This document shows positions 1 through 9,194 of a stretch of 64,000 nucleotides of DNA, piece by piece; the stretch's first letter is position 1; the number at the start of each line of letters is the position of its first letter. The translations under genes were made by a program, and so were the position numbers. This DNA comes from Paenibacillus xylanexedens (GTDB lineage Bacteria; Bacillota; Bacilli; Paenibacillales; Paenibacillaceae). The stretch spans positions 62,001-126,000 of the forward strand of contig NZ_VEBF01000007.1 in NCBI RefSeq assembly GCF_007676705.1, in the 5' to 3' direction. The notes beneath the pieces are model-generated. The model saw only the letters and a program-made list of their open reading frames with translations, ran no database searches and had not been told where the DNA came from.

Positions 1-18
1 TTTTTTGCATATCCTCCT
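1..18 (-). other. Possible start of a minus-strand gene at the left edge
   Basis: On the minus strand an AGGAGG sequence (positions 18-13) is followed after two bases by ATG (10-8). The spacing is too short for a good start. The site may serve a gene whose start codon lies just outside the window. Nothing more can be said about the product. Confidence 0.2.
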
Positions 19-120
19 CGTACGTAGTGTTGGCATACGCCGAAGAATAGAATAGCAAAGCGACATATACAAAAAATAGACAATGCCCAAACCCTCGTTA
101 TTGAACACAAAATTGGACGA

Positions 121-151
121 AAAAAAGGACACTCCTCAAACGGAGCATCCT
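121..151 (-). terminator. Intrinsic terminator of the transglutaminase-like gene
   Basis: Read on the minus strand, an imperfect stem (AGGATGCTCC with GGAGTGTCCT) is followed by a run of T. It lies about 15 bases after the stop codon of the minus-strand gene ending at 166. Confidence 0.8.
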
Positions 152-165
152 GTTCAACACAATGA

Positions 166-1293
166 TTATAACGTCCAGTTAATTTTGACACGTAGATCTG
201 TGGTACCTTCCATTTTGGACACATAGTAGGATATCGATTTCATGCCAAGCTGGTACAAATCCTGCAAATCTTCTATCAGCCCAGCCTCCGTACCCTTGTA
301 CCTGAATGTCAGCGAGGTTCCGCCTTCCTTCAGCTTACTCTGAACTTTGGTCTTCAGCGCAGCATGGCCTTTAACGGCATCCTGTTCATCATACAGGGAG
401 TAGTCGAGAGCATGGTACAGCTTCTGATAGGCAGCCTTTTTGCTATCTCCGGCCTTCACCAGCTTCAGTAAAGCTTCCCGATACGGGGCAGGCGCAGCAG
501 GGTACTTGCTTTTGCCTGTCCAGATATGGTCACGTGCCATCTCATCATCACTCAGCAAATAATAGCTGTGGCTCACCTTACCTTTGCGGTCAGGGGTAGG
601 ATCATCCCAGGTGGTGTCCATGTGGTACCACTTGCCGTCCAGGTTCACGATATTCCAGGCATGAAGCTGTCCACCCGCTGTACCTTCTACAATCCGGTTA
701 TCGATACCTACTCGCTCCAGCATCCGATATGCCAGCAGTGAATATCCCTGACAGACGGTACTGCCTGTAACAAGCCCATCATAGGCTGTATATTTCTTCA
801 GAGAGGTATCGTAGGAAAGGTTAAGCACAATCCAGTCATGGATGACCTTGACCTTCTCATGATCCGTCATGCCGGGTTTGATGATTTCTTTCAACACGTT
901 CGTGACTTTACGATTCACATAATCGGTCTGTTCCTTGGTCTCCCGGTAGGAGAGAGTCACATGTACTTCGGCCGATACATTGGAACCTTTATAGTTAAAT
1001 GCATAGCTTTTAACGGTATATTGAATATAGGGGTCACTCTTCATTGCCTCATCGATGGAGGTTTGCAATTGTTTTTTGAGGCCTTTCACATTGCCTTTGT
1101 ATGTAAAAACAAGTTCCTCCGTTCGCTGTGACATTGCTGTAAGCAAGGTCTGGCGCAGATCCGTAGTCGTAGAGATATCTGATGTTCCCGATGCGGCATA
1201 CAGCTGATCCAGATCAACTGTGCGTGGCAACGCTACAGCAATCAGGCAGCCTGCCAGCAATATGGTAATAATACGTTTCCCGTTCTTGCCCAT
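166..1293 (-). CDS. Secreted transglutaminase-like domain protein
   Basis: The 375-residue protein starts with a basic stretch and a hydrophobic segment (about residues 7-23), so it is probably exported or membrane-anchored. The centre carries the transglutaminase/protease-like core. Cys181 lies in STVCQGYS, His211 in QLHAWN and Asp226 in YHMDTTWDDP, in the order expected for the Cys-His-Asp triad. The flanking segments (about 50-115 and 290-375) resemble each other loosely and have no clear family. Members of this superfamily act as peptidases or peptide-bond-modifying enzymes, often at the cell wall. The substrate cannot be told from the sequence. The gene seems to be transcribed alone, with a terminator directly downstream. 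Confidence 0.8.
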   Translation of the reverse strand: MGKNGKRIITILLAGCLIAVALPRTVDLDQLYAASGTSDISTTTDLRQTLLTAMSQRTEELVFTYKGNVKGLKKQLQTSIDEAMKSDPYIQYTVKSYAFNYKGSNVSAEVHVTLSYRETKEQTDYVNRKVTNVLKEIIKPGMTDHEKVKVIHDWIVLNLSYDTSLKKYTAYDGLVTGSTVCQGYSLLAYRMLERVGIDNRIVEGTAGGQLHAWNIVNLDGKWYHMDTTWDDPTPDRKGKVSHSYYLLSDDEMARDHIWTGKSKYPAAPAPYREALLKLVKAGDSKKAAYQKLYHALDYSLYDEQDAVKGHAALKTKVQSKLKEGGTSLTFRYKGTEAGLIEDLQDLYQLGMKSISYYVSKMEGTTDLRVKINWTL

Positions 1294-1385
1294 GAAAGGA
1301 ACCCACCCCTCTTTGCAAAGTTCTCACGCCCTATTGTATCACAAAAGGCTCTGTCGTCATTCTTCTAGTTTTGTCAAAGCAAATC

Positions 1386-1414
1386 AAAAGAGACCTTCTA
1401 TGGAAGGTCCCTTT
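1386..1414 (-). terminator. Intrinsic terminator after the SLH protein gene
   Basis: The minus strand reads AAAGGGACCTTC, a short loop, then GAAGGTCTCTTTT. It lies about 80 bases downstream of the stop at 1495. Confidence 0.7.
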
Positions 1415-1494
1415 GATCTTCAGTTCAATGAAACACGATTACCCGTTATCTTCATCCTATGATTCACACGGGCATGATATACACGATTCCTCGT

Positions 1495-3888
1495 TTAATA
1501 CAGACGATTACCACTCATAAATGTATCTGTCTTCCCTTGAAGCTTCGCTAGCCGTTCCAATACCTGTGAGGCTTCGGCTACCGTCACTTTGCGTGCTGGC
1601 ATGAATCTTCCTTCAATGGAAGGAAGCAATCCAAGCTTCAAACTCAGGGAAACAGCACCCTTACTCGTAATGGCACTGGCATCCGCGATGTTGGGAAGAT
1701 CCGATGGCAACGTGTAAAATCCAGCCAGCTTCTCATAGCGTAATATACGTACGAGCAGCACAGCCAATTCTTCACGCGTCATTTCTTCTTGCGGATTCAA
1801 ATTCTGTTCAGGGTCCGCTCCGGCAAGCCAGCGCTGATCGATTAGAACCTTGATCGCCTTATAATACGGACTGTCAGGTGTAACGTCGGCATACAGCTTG
1901 TCATCCCCGTCCCCACTATAGTACATATCCATATTTGGATTAATGGCTCTTGCTAAATAGTTAAACCAATCCCCTCGGGTGATCACACGATCCGGGAATA
2001 CACGTCCTTGCTCATCAGCGAGCAATACGCCATGTTGTGTCATATTACGAAGAGCTACTTCGGCGACATGACCGGAAATATCCGTAGGATCCGCCTTAGT
2101 TGCAGAGCTTGTATCCCCGTATAACAACGTCCATTTTCCTGTGTTAGCATCCAGCACTTCATAGTTGCCGTAGATCGAATTTTCATCTCGTGTAGGCATA
2201 TAAGCTAGGTTAACTCCCACCGGGATGACTTCACCGCTGTTCATACCCCATCCACCGTAACGAGAGTACGCCAGAACCAGCTTGAACTCTTTCAGATAGA
2301 TTGCCTTTGCCTCTTCGTAACTGATAGCTGGTTCTTTCTCTGCTGGCAGTTGTTCAGGCGTTGCGGCAATACGTGTATAGAATTCGTTAATCGTTCCGTT
2401 GTTCAGCACCTGTACTTGTGCCGTGTCATCCTTAACCGGAATTCCGTTCAGGTAACGCTGGAACATAAAGGTACGTGCATCATCTACCTCAATGACGTTA
2501 GATAGGCGGAACTGCTCCGTTGCATCTGGAACTAGCGCAATGACCGTGTCCATCGCCAGTTTCTCAGCCTGCTTTCGGTTTACCCATTTGCCTTCCTTCT
2601 CTTCAGTTGGCTTCTCCTGCTCCATCTGTGGTCCCATTCGTTGCATCATCGTATAGCTGTAGATCTGTCCAGTAACTGCATCTACCTGTGCTGAGATATC
2701 CCGCATGAACATATAGGACATATTGGCACTTCGATCACTCCAGCTCAGACTCCATACCTGATTGTTCGGACTTGCATATAATCCCTTGCTTAATTGGCTG
2801 TGCTCCAGCTTGTAGCCCTTAGGAATATCAAAGTTCGTAGCCACCCGATTGGCGGCCTGCTGTACATTTAACCTCGTCCCATTGGCCGGGACAAACGGAG
2901 TTACATCGCTTTTCAGCTTCGTATCCTGCTGCAAAGAATCTTCATCTACAGCTTTACCGGTTAATGTATTAATCCGTTCCAACGTATTGGCTTCAATCGG
3001 AACGATACTGATAGTCTTTGGTGTGTAGCCAAGATAATACTGCTGACCTTGTTTGGAAGACAGACGATCTTTGGAGATATAGGCCAGCTCCACATCGAAC
3101 TGTTCTTCAAACTGCTGTCTCGCCTTCTCTTCCGAAGCTGCCGGTTTCGATGAAGGATACTTAGCTGAGGTAGTACCTCGTGAGTAACCTGTCACCAAAC
3201 CACTTTCATCCACATTTATGTAGACTGTCTCTGCGTCAGATAATAACCCGTCATGCTTCAACTGGTAACCGTATCGATACTCTGTTCTGCCGAATAATGA
3301 CTGTTGTTCAATAGAAGAATACAGATCTCCAAGCGGAGCATACTCTGTATCTTTCAGACCTGGAATCGCTTGGTACAACAGGTCCACAGCCTTCTCTTCG
3401 GCTTCAGCTTTGGTTAGCTTAACATCCGATGCCGAGATCTGCTTATCCATGACATCCGACGGCAAATGTACACTTAACACTTCCCCTGTGCCTGCATGTA
3501 CGGTTGCACTGAATCCTGACGTATGATTGCCTTGCGTAATCTGGAACCCGATCTCCCATGCCTTGTAGTCTGGCGGTGGATAAGAATTAGGTGAATCGAA
3601 TCGTGCAGATGAGATCGTTGCTTTCTTTAACAAAGGAAATAGCTTCAGTATATTTTCACTGGCTTGCCTGGATGAGATTTTCGCTCCCTCGGGCACGTCA
3701 TTGCTCGTTGCGTCTAGTTGTTCATTTTCCCCCGTTGTCGCTTCAGTCAACTGTTCTGCTTGCGCGGCTGATGCACTGCCTGCAAAACCTGGTGTTTGCG
3801 AAGCAAGTAACAGTGTTGCCATCGCTGCCGTTGCAGCTTTGACTGTGAACATTTTGAAACGTACATTAAACTTCCAATTCAAACTCAA
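1495..3888 (-). CDS. YcdB/YcdC-repeat surface protein with C-terminal SLH domains
   Basis: This 797-residue exported protein probably sits on the cell wall. A signal peptide (hydrophobic stretch near residues 15-35, ending in an Ala-Ser-Ala type cleavage region) is followed by repeated PepSY/YcdB-like units. These carry phrases such as AWEIGFQITQGN and VWSLSWSDR, each followed by a segment that talks of a residue-turn 'TGEV/TGQIYSY' type end. The last 200 residues hold about three S-layer-homology repeats (VFPDRVITRGDWFNYLARA, LYADVTPDSPYYKAIKVL, NIADASAITSKG), which bind secondary wall polymer. I chose a TTG start at 3888 because GGGAGAGG sits seven bases upstream; an in-frame ATG at 3918 lies before that site. 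The repeats suggest a regulatory or inhibitory wall protein, but its role is unknown. Confidence 0.8.
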   Translation of the reverse strand: MSLNWKFNVRFKMFTVKAATAAMATLLLASQTPGFAGSASAAQAEQLTEATTGENEQLDATSNDVPEGAKISSRQASENILKLFPLLKKATISSARFDSPNSYPPPDYKAWEIGFQITQGNHTSGFSATVHAGTGEVLSVHLPSDVMDKQISASDVKLTKAEAEEKAVDLLYQAIPGLKDTEYAPLGDLYSSIEQQSLFGRTEYRYGYQLKHDGLLSDAETVYINVDESGLVTGYSRGTTSAKYPSSKPAASEEKARQQFEEQFDVELAYISKDRLSSKQGQQYYLGYTPKTISIVPIEANTLERINTLTGKAVDEDSLQQDTKLKSDVTPFVPANGTRLNVQQAANRVATNFDIPKGYKLEHSQLSKGLYASPNNQVWSLSWSDRSANMSYMFMRDISAQVDAVTGQIYSYTMMQRMGPQMEQEKPTEEKEGKWVNRKQAEKLAMDTVIALVPDATEQFRLSNVIEVDDARTFMFQRYLNGIPVKDDTAQVQVLNNGTINEFYTRIAATPEQLPAEKEPAISYEEAKAIYLKEFKLVLAYSRYGGWGMNSGEVIPVGVNLAYMPTRDENSIYGNYEVLDANTGKWTLLYGDTSSATKADPTDISGHVAEVALRNMTQHGVLLADEQGRVFPDRVITRGDWFNYLARAINPNMDMYYSGDGDDKLYADVTPDSPYYKAIKVLIDQRWLAGADPEQNLNPQEEMTREELAVLLVRILRYEKLAGFYTLPSDLPNIADASAITSKGAVSLSLKLGLLPSIEGRFMPARKVTVAEASQVLERLAKLQGKTDTFMSGNRLY

Positions 3889-4045
3889 ATCTGGACCTCT
3901 CCCTTCAATTTCATACAAAGATGCATAGCAAATAACCTCGCATGAATATTGCCAGTCTATCCTATGATACCATAAGCTTCCTTTTTAATGGTCGTTTTCG
4001 GGGCAATTTTACAAATGTGAATTTCTGCATATTGTTCATAACAGC

Positions 4046-4072
4046 AAAAAAAACGCCAACGACGTTGGCGTT
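4046..4072 (-). terminator. Intrinsic terminator of the alpha/beta hydrolase gene
   Basis: A perfect stem AACGCCAAC/GTTGGCGTT is followed on the minus strand by eight T. It lies about 45 bases after the stop at 4118. Confidence 0.9.
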
Positions 4073-4117
4073 CTCTCTGTTAGCCTGCACTCTTATGTAG
4101 GCCTGATTCTACCTGGT

Positions 4118-5044
4118 TTAACTGCTCACAATAGTGGAATCGTTCGACTTCGACCGACCTTGGACATGGGTTTGCAAGAATGGAATAACGGTATCCCAGA
4201 AGGCGGGGTCTTCCTCGGAACAACTGTGTCCTCCGCTGTTGACCCATAGATGTTCTACTGGTGGATCGGCTTTGGACATAAAATATTCAAGCTCACTCGG
4301 GGGAATGAAGTTGTCGCCCTTGGAGTGCACCATAAGCATCGGCAGTTGCATTCCCCTGCGCCGTTCATTGAGCATCATCACCGGTTCACGCTGACGATAG
4401 GATTTCAGAGATTCACCAAGCCGCCAGAACCAGATTCTTGGAATTAACTGGGCCAGTGGAAACAGGGGCAGACGCCGACGTCTCAGCTCTGAACTAACAA
4501 TAACCTCAAATTGCGATGGCATGGAGTCGGTAATCACCGCTGATACAGGAATGCCTTCCGTCACCGCAAGAATCGTGCCCAGTCCACCCAAAGAATGTCC
4601 AAGCACACCGATGGCATCCGGATCGATCTCCGGTCGTGCGGTCGTATACTGCAATGCCGCCAGCAGATCATCCCGGAACAAATAGGCAGATGCAGCACGA
4701 ACCGGATCACTGGCCCCGTGGCTGCGGACATCATACATAAACAGGGCATATCCTGCTTCCCAGATCGGCCGTGCATAACGAAGAACACGGGAGCGATTTG
4801 AGCCCCAACCATGGGCAATAATAATAAGCGGCCATGGCTTCGGAATGTCCGCTCTGGCCGGGATGAACCAGCCATGCACCCGACCTCCACCACTGTCGAA
4901 GGTCACATCTTCAAATGGCATTGGGGGTGTCAGGGTGATTGGAATTTTCTTGGGTGTCTGGCTCTTCACCGCCGCCTTCCATAATCCACCTGCCGTTACT
5001 GCGGCCACGGCGAGCATGCCACCTATCATTGTTTTAGCTTTCAC
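4118..5044 (-). CDS. Alpha/beta hydrolase, membrane-anchored
   Basis: The 308-residue protein has an N-terminal hydrophobic segment (about residues 6-21), then an alpha/beta hydrolase fold. The oxyanion-region motif AHGWGSNRS is near residue 78 and the nucleophile elbow GHSLGG has Ser151. An acidic residue in HSKGDNFIPP and a His in NSGGHSCSEED complete a plausible Ser-Asp-His triad. The family contains esterases, lipases and peptidases, and the substrate is not visible. I chose the GTG at 5044 because GGAGAGGAG lies nine bases upstream; an upstream ATG at 5119 lacks a ribosome binding site. It is followed by its own terminator. Confidence 0.8.
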   Translation of the reverse strand: MKAKTMIGGMLAVAAVTAGGLWKAAVKSQTPKKIPITLTPPMPFEDVTFDSGGGRVHGWFIPARADIPKPWPLIIIAHGWGSNRSRVLRYARPIWEAGYALFMYDVRSHGASDPVRAASAYLFRDDLLAALQYTTARPEIDPDAIGVLGHSLGGLGTILAVTEGIPVSAVITDSMPSQFEVIVSSELRRRRLPLFPLAQLIPRIWFWRLGESLKSYRQREPVMMLNERRRGMQLPMLMVHSKGDNFIPPSELEYFMSKADPPVEHLWVNSGGHSCSEEDPAFWDTVIPFLQTHVQGRSKSNDSTIVSS

Positions 5045-5211
5045 AGGGCATCTCTCCTCTCCGGCTTCTGGCATACACCCATTATAAGACAATAGAATGA
5101 ACGGCACGTTAAACGACATCGGTTTTTATGATAACGATTAATCTAAAATTGTTCTAAAGACACCTTCATACATATACCCAAATCTACGTAACTCTCGTCC
5201 GTTACCTGTGC

Positions 5212-5838
5212 CTACTCCTTCGCTGCTTCCACAAATCTTCGAGTGCAAGCTGCAATCTGCTCATGATCTCCTGAGGCAAGGGCTTCTCGTGGCAAAAGTG
5301 CACTTCCCAGACCCACTGCAGCAGCGCCTGCTGCGTAATATTCAGCAATGTTCTCCAGAGTTGCGCCACCTGTTGCCAGCAGCGGAATGTGATTCAGTGG
5401 AGCTTTGATCTCCCGCAGATATGGAATGCCCAGACTCGCCATTGGAAACAGCTTCACAACACGTGCTCCCGCTTCATGTGCAGCGACAATCTCCGTTGGT
5501 GTCATGGCTCCAGGCCAGATCTCGACACCATGTTCTACAGCATATTCAATTACAGACAGATCGACATTGGGGGACACCAGAAATTGTGCGCCTGCAGCGA
5601 CTGCTTCCTTGGCCATGTGCACATTCAATACGGTACCTGCTCCAACATAGGCTTTACCCTCATGTCGCTCACGCCAGTCTGTAATAATATCATGTGCTCC
5701 AGGCGTGTTCAGTGTGACTTCCATTAATCGGATGCCACCACTCGTCATGCCTTGTCCAGCTGTTACTGCCGCTTCACGGCTAATGCCACGCACAATCGCG
5801 ACCAGCCTCGACTCCAATAGTACTTCCGTCAGATTCAT
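5212..5838 (-). CDS. eda: KDPG/KHG aldolase (2-dehydro-3-deoxyphosphogluconate aldolase)
   Basis: This 208-residue TIM-barrel class I aldolase cleaves 2-keto-3-deoxy-6-phosphogluconate to pyruvate and glyceraldehyde 3-phosphate, and often also cleaves 4-hydroxy-2-oxoglutarate. Lys129 in RVVKLFPM is the Schiff-base lysine and Glu40 in LMEVTLNTPG the catalytic glutamate. The length matches the family. The ATG at 5838 has AAAGGGG eight bases upstream. The gene stands apart from the kdu operon at 21-24.6 kb, whose product (2-keto-3-deoxygluconate) reaches this enzyme after phosphorylation. No KDG kinase gene lies in the window or beside this gene. Confidence 0.88.
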   Translation of the reverse strand: MNLTEVLLESRLVAIVRGISREAAVTAGQGMTSGGIRLMEVTLNTPGAHDIITDWRERHEGKAYVGAGTVLNVHMAKEAVAAGAQFLVSPNVDLSVIEYAVEHGVEIWPGAMTPTEIVAAHEAGARVVKLFPMASLGIPYLREIKAPLNHIPLLATGGATLENIAEYYAAGAAAVGLGSALLPREALASGDHEQIAACTRRFVEAAKE

Positions 5839-6083
5839 ATCCAGTTCCCCTTTGTTCATCAATTCGGCAGCCGAAGACAGGCAATCATGTTCACCGCTTT
5901 TCCGTTACTATTATTGTAAAGCATATCCTCTCCTGGGTGGAATACATTAATCCATTTCTAAGTGAATGATTGTTCCACGTACACTATGAAGTATTTTCAC
6001 CACAACGAAAAAAACCTCTCCATGGAAAACGGGATTAATTCACCCATTAACTCCACGAAAGAGGCAGATTTCGGCCGAAAATA

Positions 6084-8243
6084 CTAAGCATTTTCCAATA
6101 CGTTATCCTTCTCCAAATCTTTAAAGTAACGATCATTATATAACATGCTTGGATGCGTTGGATGATACGCAAGTGCGATATCATTATGTTCACGGGCCTT
6201 CGCACGGTTGCCCATCCGGTCATAACACACACATAGTTGCAGATGCGGCATCCAGGTCCAGGCTGCTTCATTCAGTACCACCATTGGATCATCGGGACGT
6301 ACAGCCCGAGTGGCCTGTTCGTACCAGAACAGCGCTTTGCGATAATCTTCACGGTCGGCAAAATACCCACCCAATCGGCAGCAAATCTCGGCTCTCGGTA
6401 AATCATACGCAAACGATCGGAACAACGCCGTGACTTCCTGTTCGGGACGTTCACGCGCGGCTTCACAATCGGCAATTTTCTGGCAAGCAGCGATCTGATC
6501 TTCCACCCAGCCAAGCCCGGTATCCAAGAATTTCTCATAGTACTTTACCGCATCCTCAAGCTGTCCATGGTCCTTCAATTCATTGCCAAAATAGTACAAA
6601 TCACGCGGCGAGAAATCCTCTCCGGCCTGCTCCTTTTTGCGATAAATCCGCAGATTTCGATCGGTATACTCTTTATCTTTCTTGTGGGTAACCGCTATAT
6701 CACTATGCAGCAGATTGCCTGCTACAGCCAGGTATTCATGCACCGCACCAATCCAGCGAAATTGCCGATCCCGACGCACCAGACGATTCCGGCGCAAGCT
6801 GTAGGCTACTTTTCCATCTGCTGTGAATGACAGATTGTAATCCATCGTAACACTATCGACAGTCGGGTCCAGCGAACGTTTCAAGGCAATCAGCTTCGCG
6901 CGATCTTCCGGTTCGAACACATCGTCGGCATCCAGCCACAGAATATATTCGCTTTTCGCCTGATCGAAGGCAAAGTTACGAGCTGCTGCAAAGTCATCCA
7001 CCCATTTAAAGTCAACAATACATTCCGTGTATCTGGCTGCGATCTGACGGGTATGATCGGTTGAACCTGTATCGACGATCACGATCTCATCGGCAATCCC
7101 ATTGACGGAGTCCAGACATCTGGCGAGGGAAGCCTCTTCATTTTTCACAATCATACATAACGTAATACTGATCGTCTGCTCTCCTCTTCTGGCCCTACGG
7201 TTAAAAGCAGATACCCCAGGTAATTCAGACAAACGATAGATGTGGTAGGCCGGTAGATGTGTATCGACGAACAAGCGAAAACCAAGTGCCTGAGCACGAA
7301 TGCAGAAATGACGATCTTCGCCCCAGAAAGATACGTTCGGAATCTGGTCATACGAAACCCCGGCTGCCAGAACATTTTTGCGAATAAGGGTACACGCCCC
7401 TAGCCCTCCAACTTCATAACAACCCGGAATCCGCAGCTGGCTCAGAAAAGCAGTCGTTTGTGCACCCTCGTCCTCCGTCTCGGTTCCGTCTAATGTTTTG
7501 CCACCACGGCGATACAAAGCATACTCATCCTGCAGCCATACCTGCGGCATTTCCCTGGCATCAGGCTGCCAGCGGGTCCAAAAGATATTGGATACAATGT
7601 CTTTGCCACTCGATACGAGTTGCTCCAGCGTCCGCGGATGCAGCACCAAGTCAGAATCTATCAGGAAAACTGCATCGTATTGGTTGTCGCGCGCATAGTG
7701 CAAAATGCGATTTTTCAAACCGGCTACGCGCCAAATCTGTTCATCCTGCCAATAGTGGCCTCCCTCATCCTTGGTGTACACGCCTTTGTTGTCAGGACTA
7801 CCGCTGTCATGTTCATCTGCTTGAATAACCGTCCCTTCGTGCTGAAGCACAAATTCACGCAACATATTCGACGCCGCTTCTTCCTCGTTATCGTCAACAA
7901 ACAGATAATCCGTCTTCACCGTCGTCCGTTCCAGTGCATCCAGAGAATCCAGGAATTCACGCAGCACCGCAACGGTCTGACGAACAGGGCTGGCGATCAG
8001 AATTTTTTCCTGATATTGCTCCTGATATTGCTCCTGAGGTTTTTCCGATTGACGGGTATCTTTCGATTTTGCAGAACGTCTGGACGGTCGATGATCACTC
8101 TGGCTCTCTTTCTGGTTCTCATGTTGGTTCTCTTTCTGATTCTCTTTCTCGTGTGAATTCGGCTCTACTTGAAGATTGGATTCTAATTGAGGTATGGATT
8201 CTTCTTGCGATGAGCGTACCTGATCTTTCCTCAACGTGTTCAT
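6084..8243 (-). CDS. Two-domain family 2-type glycosyltransferase with TPR-like C-terminus
   Basis: The 719-residue cytoplasmic protein has three parts. Residues about 10-85 form a low-complexity Glu/Gln/Asn/Lys-rich stretch. Next is a GT-A type domain starting at KILIASPVRQ, with the DSD motif in FLIDSDLVLHP and a later SFWGEDRHFC motif. A second GT2 domain follows, starting at ITLCMIVKNEE, with VDTGSTDHT and LWLDADDVFEPE. The last 180 residues look like tetratricopeptide repeats (YYFGNELKDHGQLEDAVKYY). The ATG start overlaps the stop of the upstream glycosyltransferase gene as ATGA and has GGAGAGGGGG before it, so the two are translationally coupled. It probably adds sugars to a surface polymer or glycoprotein; acceptor unknown. 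Confidence 0.82.
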   Translation of the reverse strand: MNTLRKDQVRSSQEESIPQLESNLQVEPNSHEKENQKENQHENQKESQSDHRPSRRSAKSKDTRQSEKPQEQYQEQYQEKILIASPVRQTVAVLREFLDSLDALERTTVKTDYLFVDDNEEEAASNMLREFVLQHEGTVIQADEHDSGSPDNKGVYTKDEGGHYWQDEQIWRVAGLKNRILHYARDNQYDAVFLIDSDLVLHPRTLEQLVSSGKDIVSNIFWTRWQPDAREMPQVWLQDEYALYRRGGKTLDGTETEDEGAQTTAFLSQLRIPGCYEVGGLGACTLIRKNVLAAGVSYDQIPNVSFWGEDRHFCIRAQALGFRLFVDTHLPAYHIYRLSELPGVSAFNRRARRGEQTISITLCMIVKNEEASLARCLDSVNGIADEIVIVDTGSTDHTRQIAARYTECIVDFKWVDDFAAARNFAFDQAKSEYILWLDADDVFEPEDRAKLIALKRSLDPTVDSVTMDYNLSFTADGKVAYSLRRNRLVRRDRQFRWIGAVHEYLAVAGNLLHSDIAVTHKKDKEYTDRNLRIYRKKEQAGEDFSPRDLYYFGNELKDHGQLEDAVKYYEKFLDTGLGWVEDQIAACQKIADCEAARERPEQEVTALFRSFAYDLPRAEICCRLGGYFADREDYRKALFWYEQATRAVRPDDPMVVLNEAAWTWMPHLQLCVCYDRMGNRAKAREHNDIALAYHPTHPSMLYNDRYFKDLEKDNVLENA

Positions 8244-8971
8244 TCCCCCTCTCCATATTCGGACCATGGCAACAGCCGTGGCTCTTGATCCAATATCGAT
8301 TCGTATTGTTCCTTCCAACCGTATCTTGCTTCAGGGTCCAGTTCTTGATAGCGATCATATTTGCGGATGCGGTCTTCTTCGCGCGCCCAACCATAGTGCT
8401 TCACTCGGGGAACATGGCAGCCATAGGACCAATGCTGGATCGTTAACGGAAAGCGACCACAATGCTGAGGGGTTTCTTTCCATTCATAACTCATTTCCGG
8501 GTGATATCTTATTAAGAATGGTCGATAATAGGCATGCGCCTGCCAGAACTCGTCTTCCCGGTAATGCGTCTCACTCCACATATCAAACAATCTGAAATAG
8601 ATCGCATCTTCATTGCCACTGAGCAACAGATCGCGTACAGCCCCAAAGTCACGGGTCAGAATCTCATCCGCATCCAGATTCAAAATCCACTCGGGGTTGG
8701 TCGCTACTGTCTCCGCCCACTGCTGCTTTCTGAGACTCACCTCATCTGCAAAACGTGAAGCAGGATTCTCTATCAATACAAGTGGAATGCCCTCCAGAAG
8801 TTCCCGGCACATCGCAACCGTTCCATCCGTGCTCCCATCATCAATAATTACCGCATGATCAATCCAGGGACGATGTGTCTCCAATGCCTGCCTGAGATAT
8901 CGATTCTCCTCATTACGAACGATCATCGACAAGGTGATATGTGGTCTTCCACACTCCTCATGTTCATCCAA
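8240..8971 (-). CDS. Family 2 glycosyltransferase
   Basis: The 243-residue protein has a GT-A fold. The start region ITLSMIVRNEENRYL is typical of GT2 enzymes, IIDDGSTDGT binds the nucleotide sugar, and NLDADEIL carries the metal-binding DxD-like motif. There are no membrane segments. The best start is TTG at 8971, five bases after GGGGGTG; a nearby ATG (8967) is out of frame. The stop overlaps the start of the next gene (ATGA), so the pair forms one operon. They probably act in one glycan assembly step series. Confidence 0.82.
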   Translation of the reverse strand: MDEHEECGRPHITLSMIVRNEENRYLRQALETHRPWIDHAVIIDDGSTDGTVAMCRELLEGIPLVLIENPASRFADEVSLRKQQWAETVATNPEWILNLDADEILTRDFGAVRDLLLSGNEDAIYFRLFDMWSETHYREDEFWQAHAYYRPFLIRYHPEMSYEWKETPQHCGRFPLTIQHWSYGCHVPRVKHYGWAREEDRIRKYDRYQELDPEARYGWKEQYESILDQEPRLLPWSEYGEGE

Positions 8972-9127
8972 AGCTTCACCCCCATGCTCAAGCTTCTACC
9001 TATTAAAATCGTCGGACACCCTTGATGTCTGGACGAATCACAATCCTCTATTTCCAATCTATGCAGAGCCGGAATGCGGATATGCAGGCCAAGAAAACCT
9101 TTCATGGGGTTAATCTTGATGAACGAC

Positions 9128-9156
9128 AAAAAAGCACCCGCCTGCGCGGATGCTTT
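9128..9156 (-). terminator. Intrinsic terminator of xylB
   Basis: The stem AGCATCCGC/GCGGGTGCT has a four-base loop and a T run on the minus strand. It lies about 40 bases after the xylB stop. Confidence 0.88.
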
Positions 9157-9194
9157 TAATGTGATCACAAGATTAATGTAGTGAAATAAATGAA

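Noticed and set aside
6000..6040. Terminator after the second glycosyltransferase gene
   Set aside because: A T run is present but the stem (TCCATGGA with weak flanks) is too short to call a terminator with confidence.
8923..9168. Minus-strand 81-residue frame upstream of the first glycosyltransferase
   Set aside because: It overlaps the xylB terminator and the glycosyltransferase start out of frame and has no plausible product.
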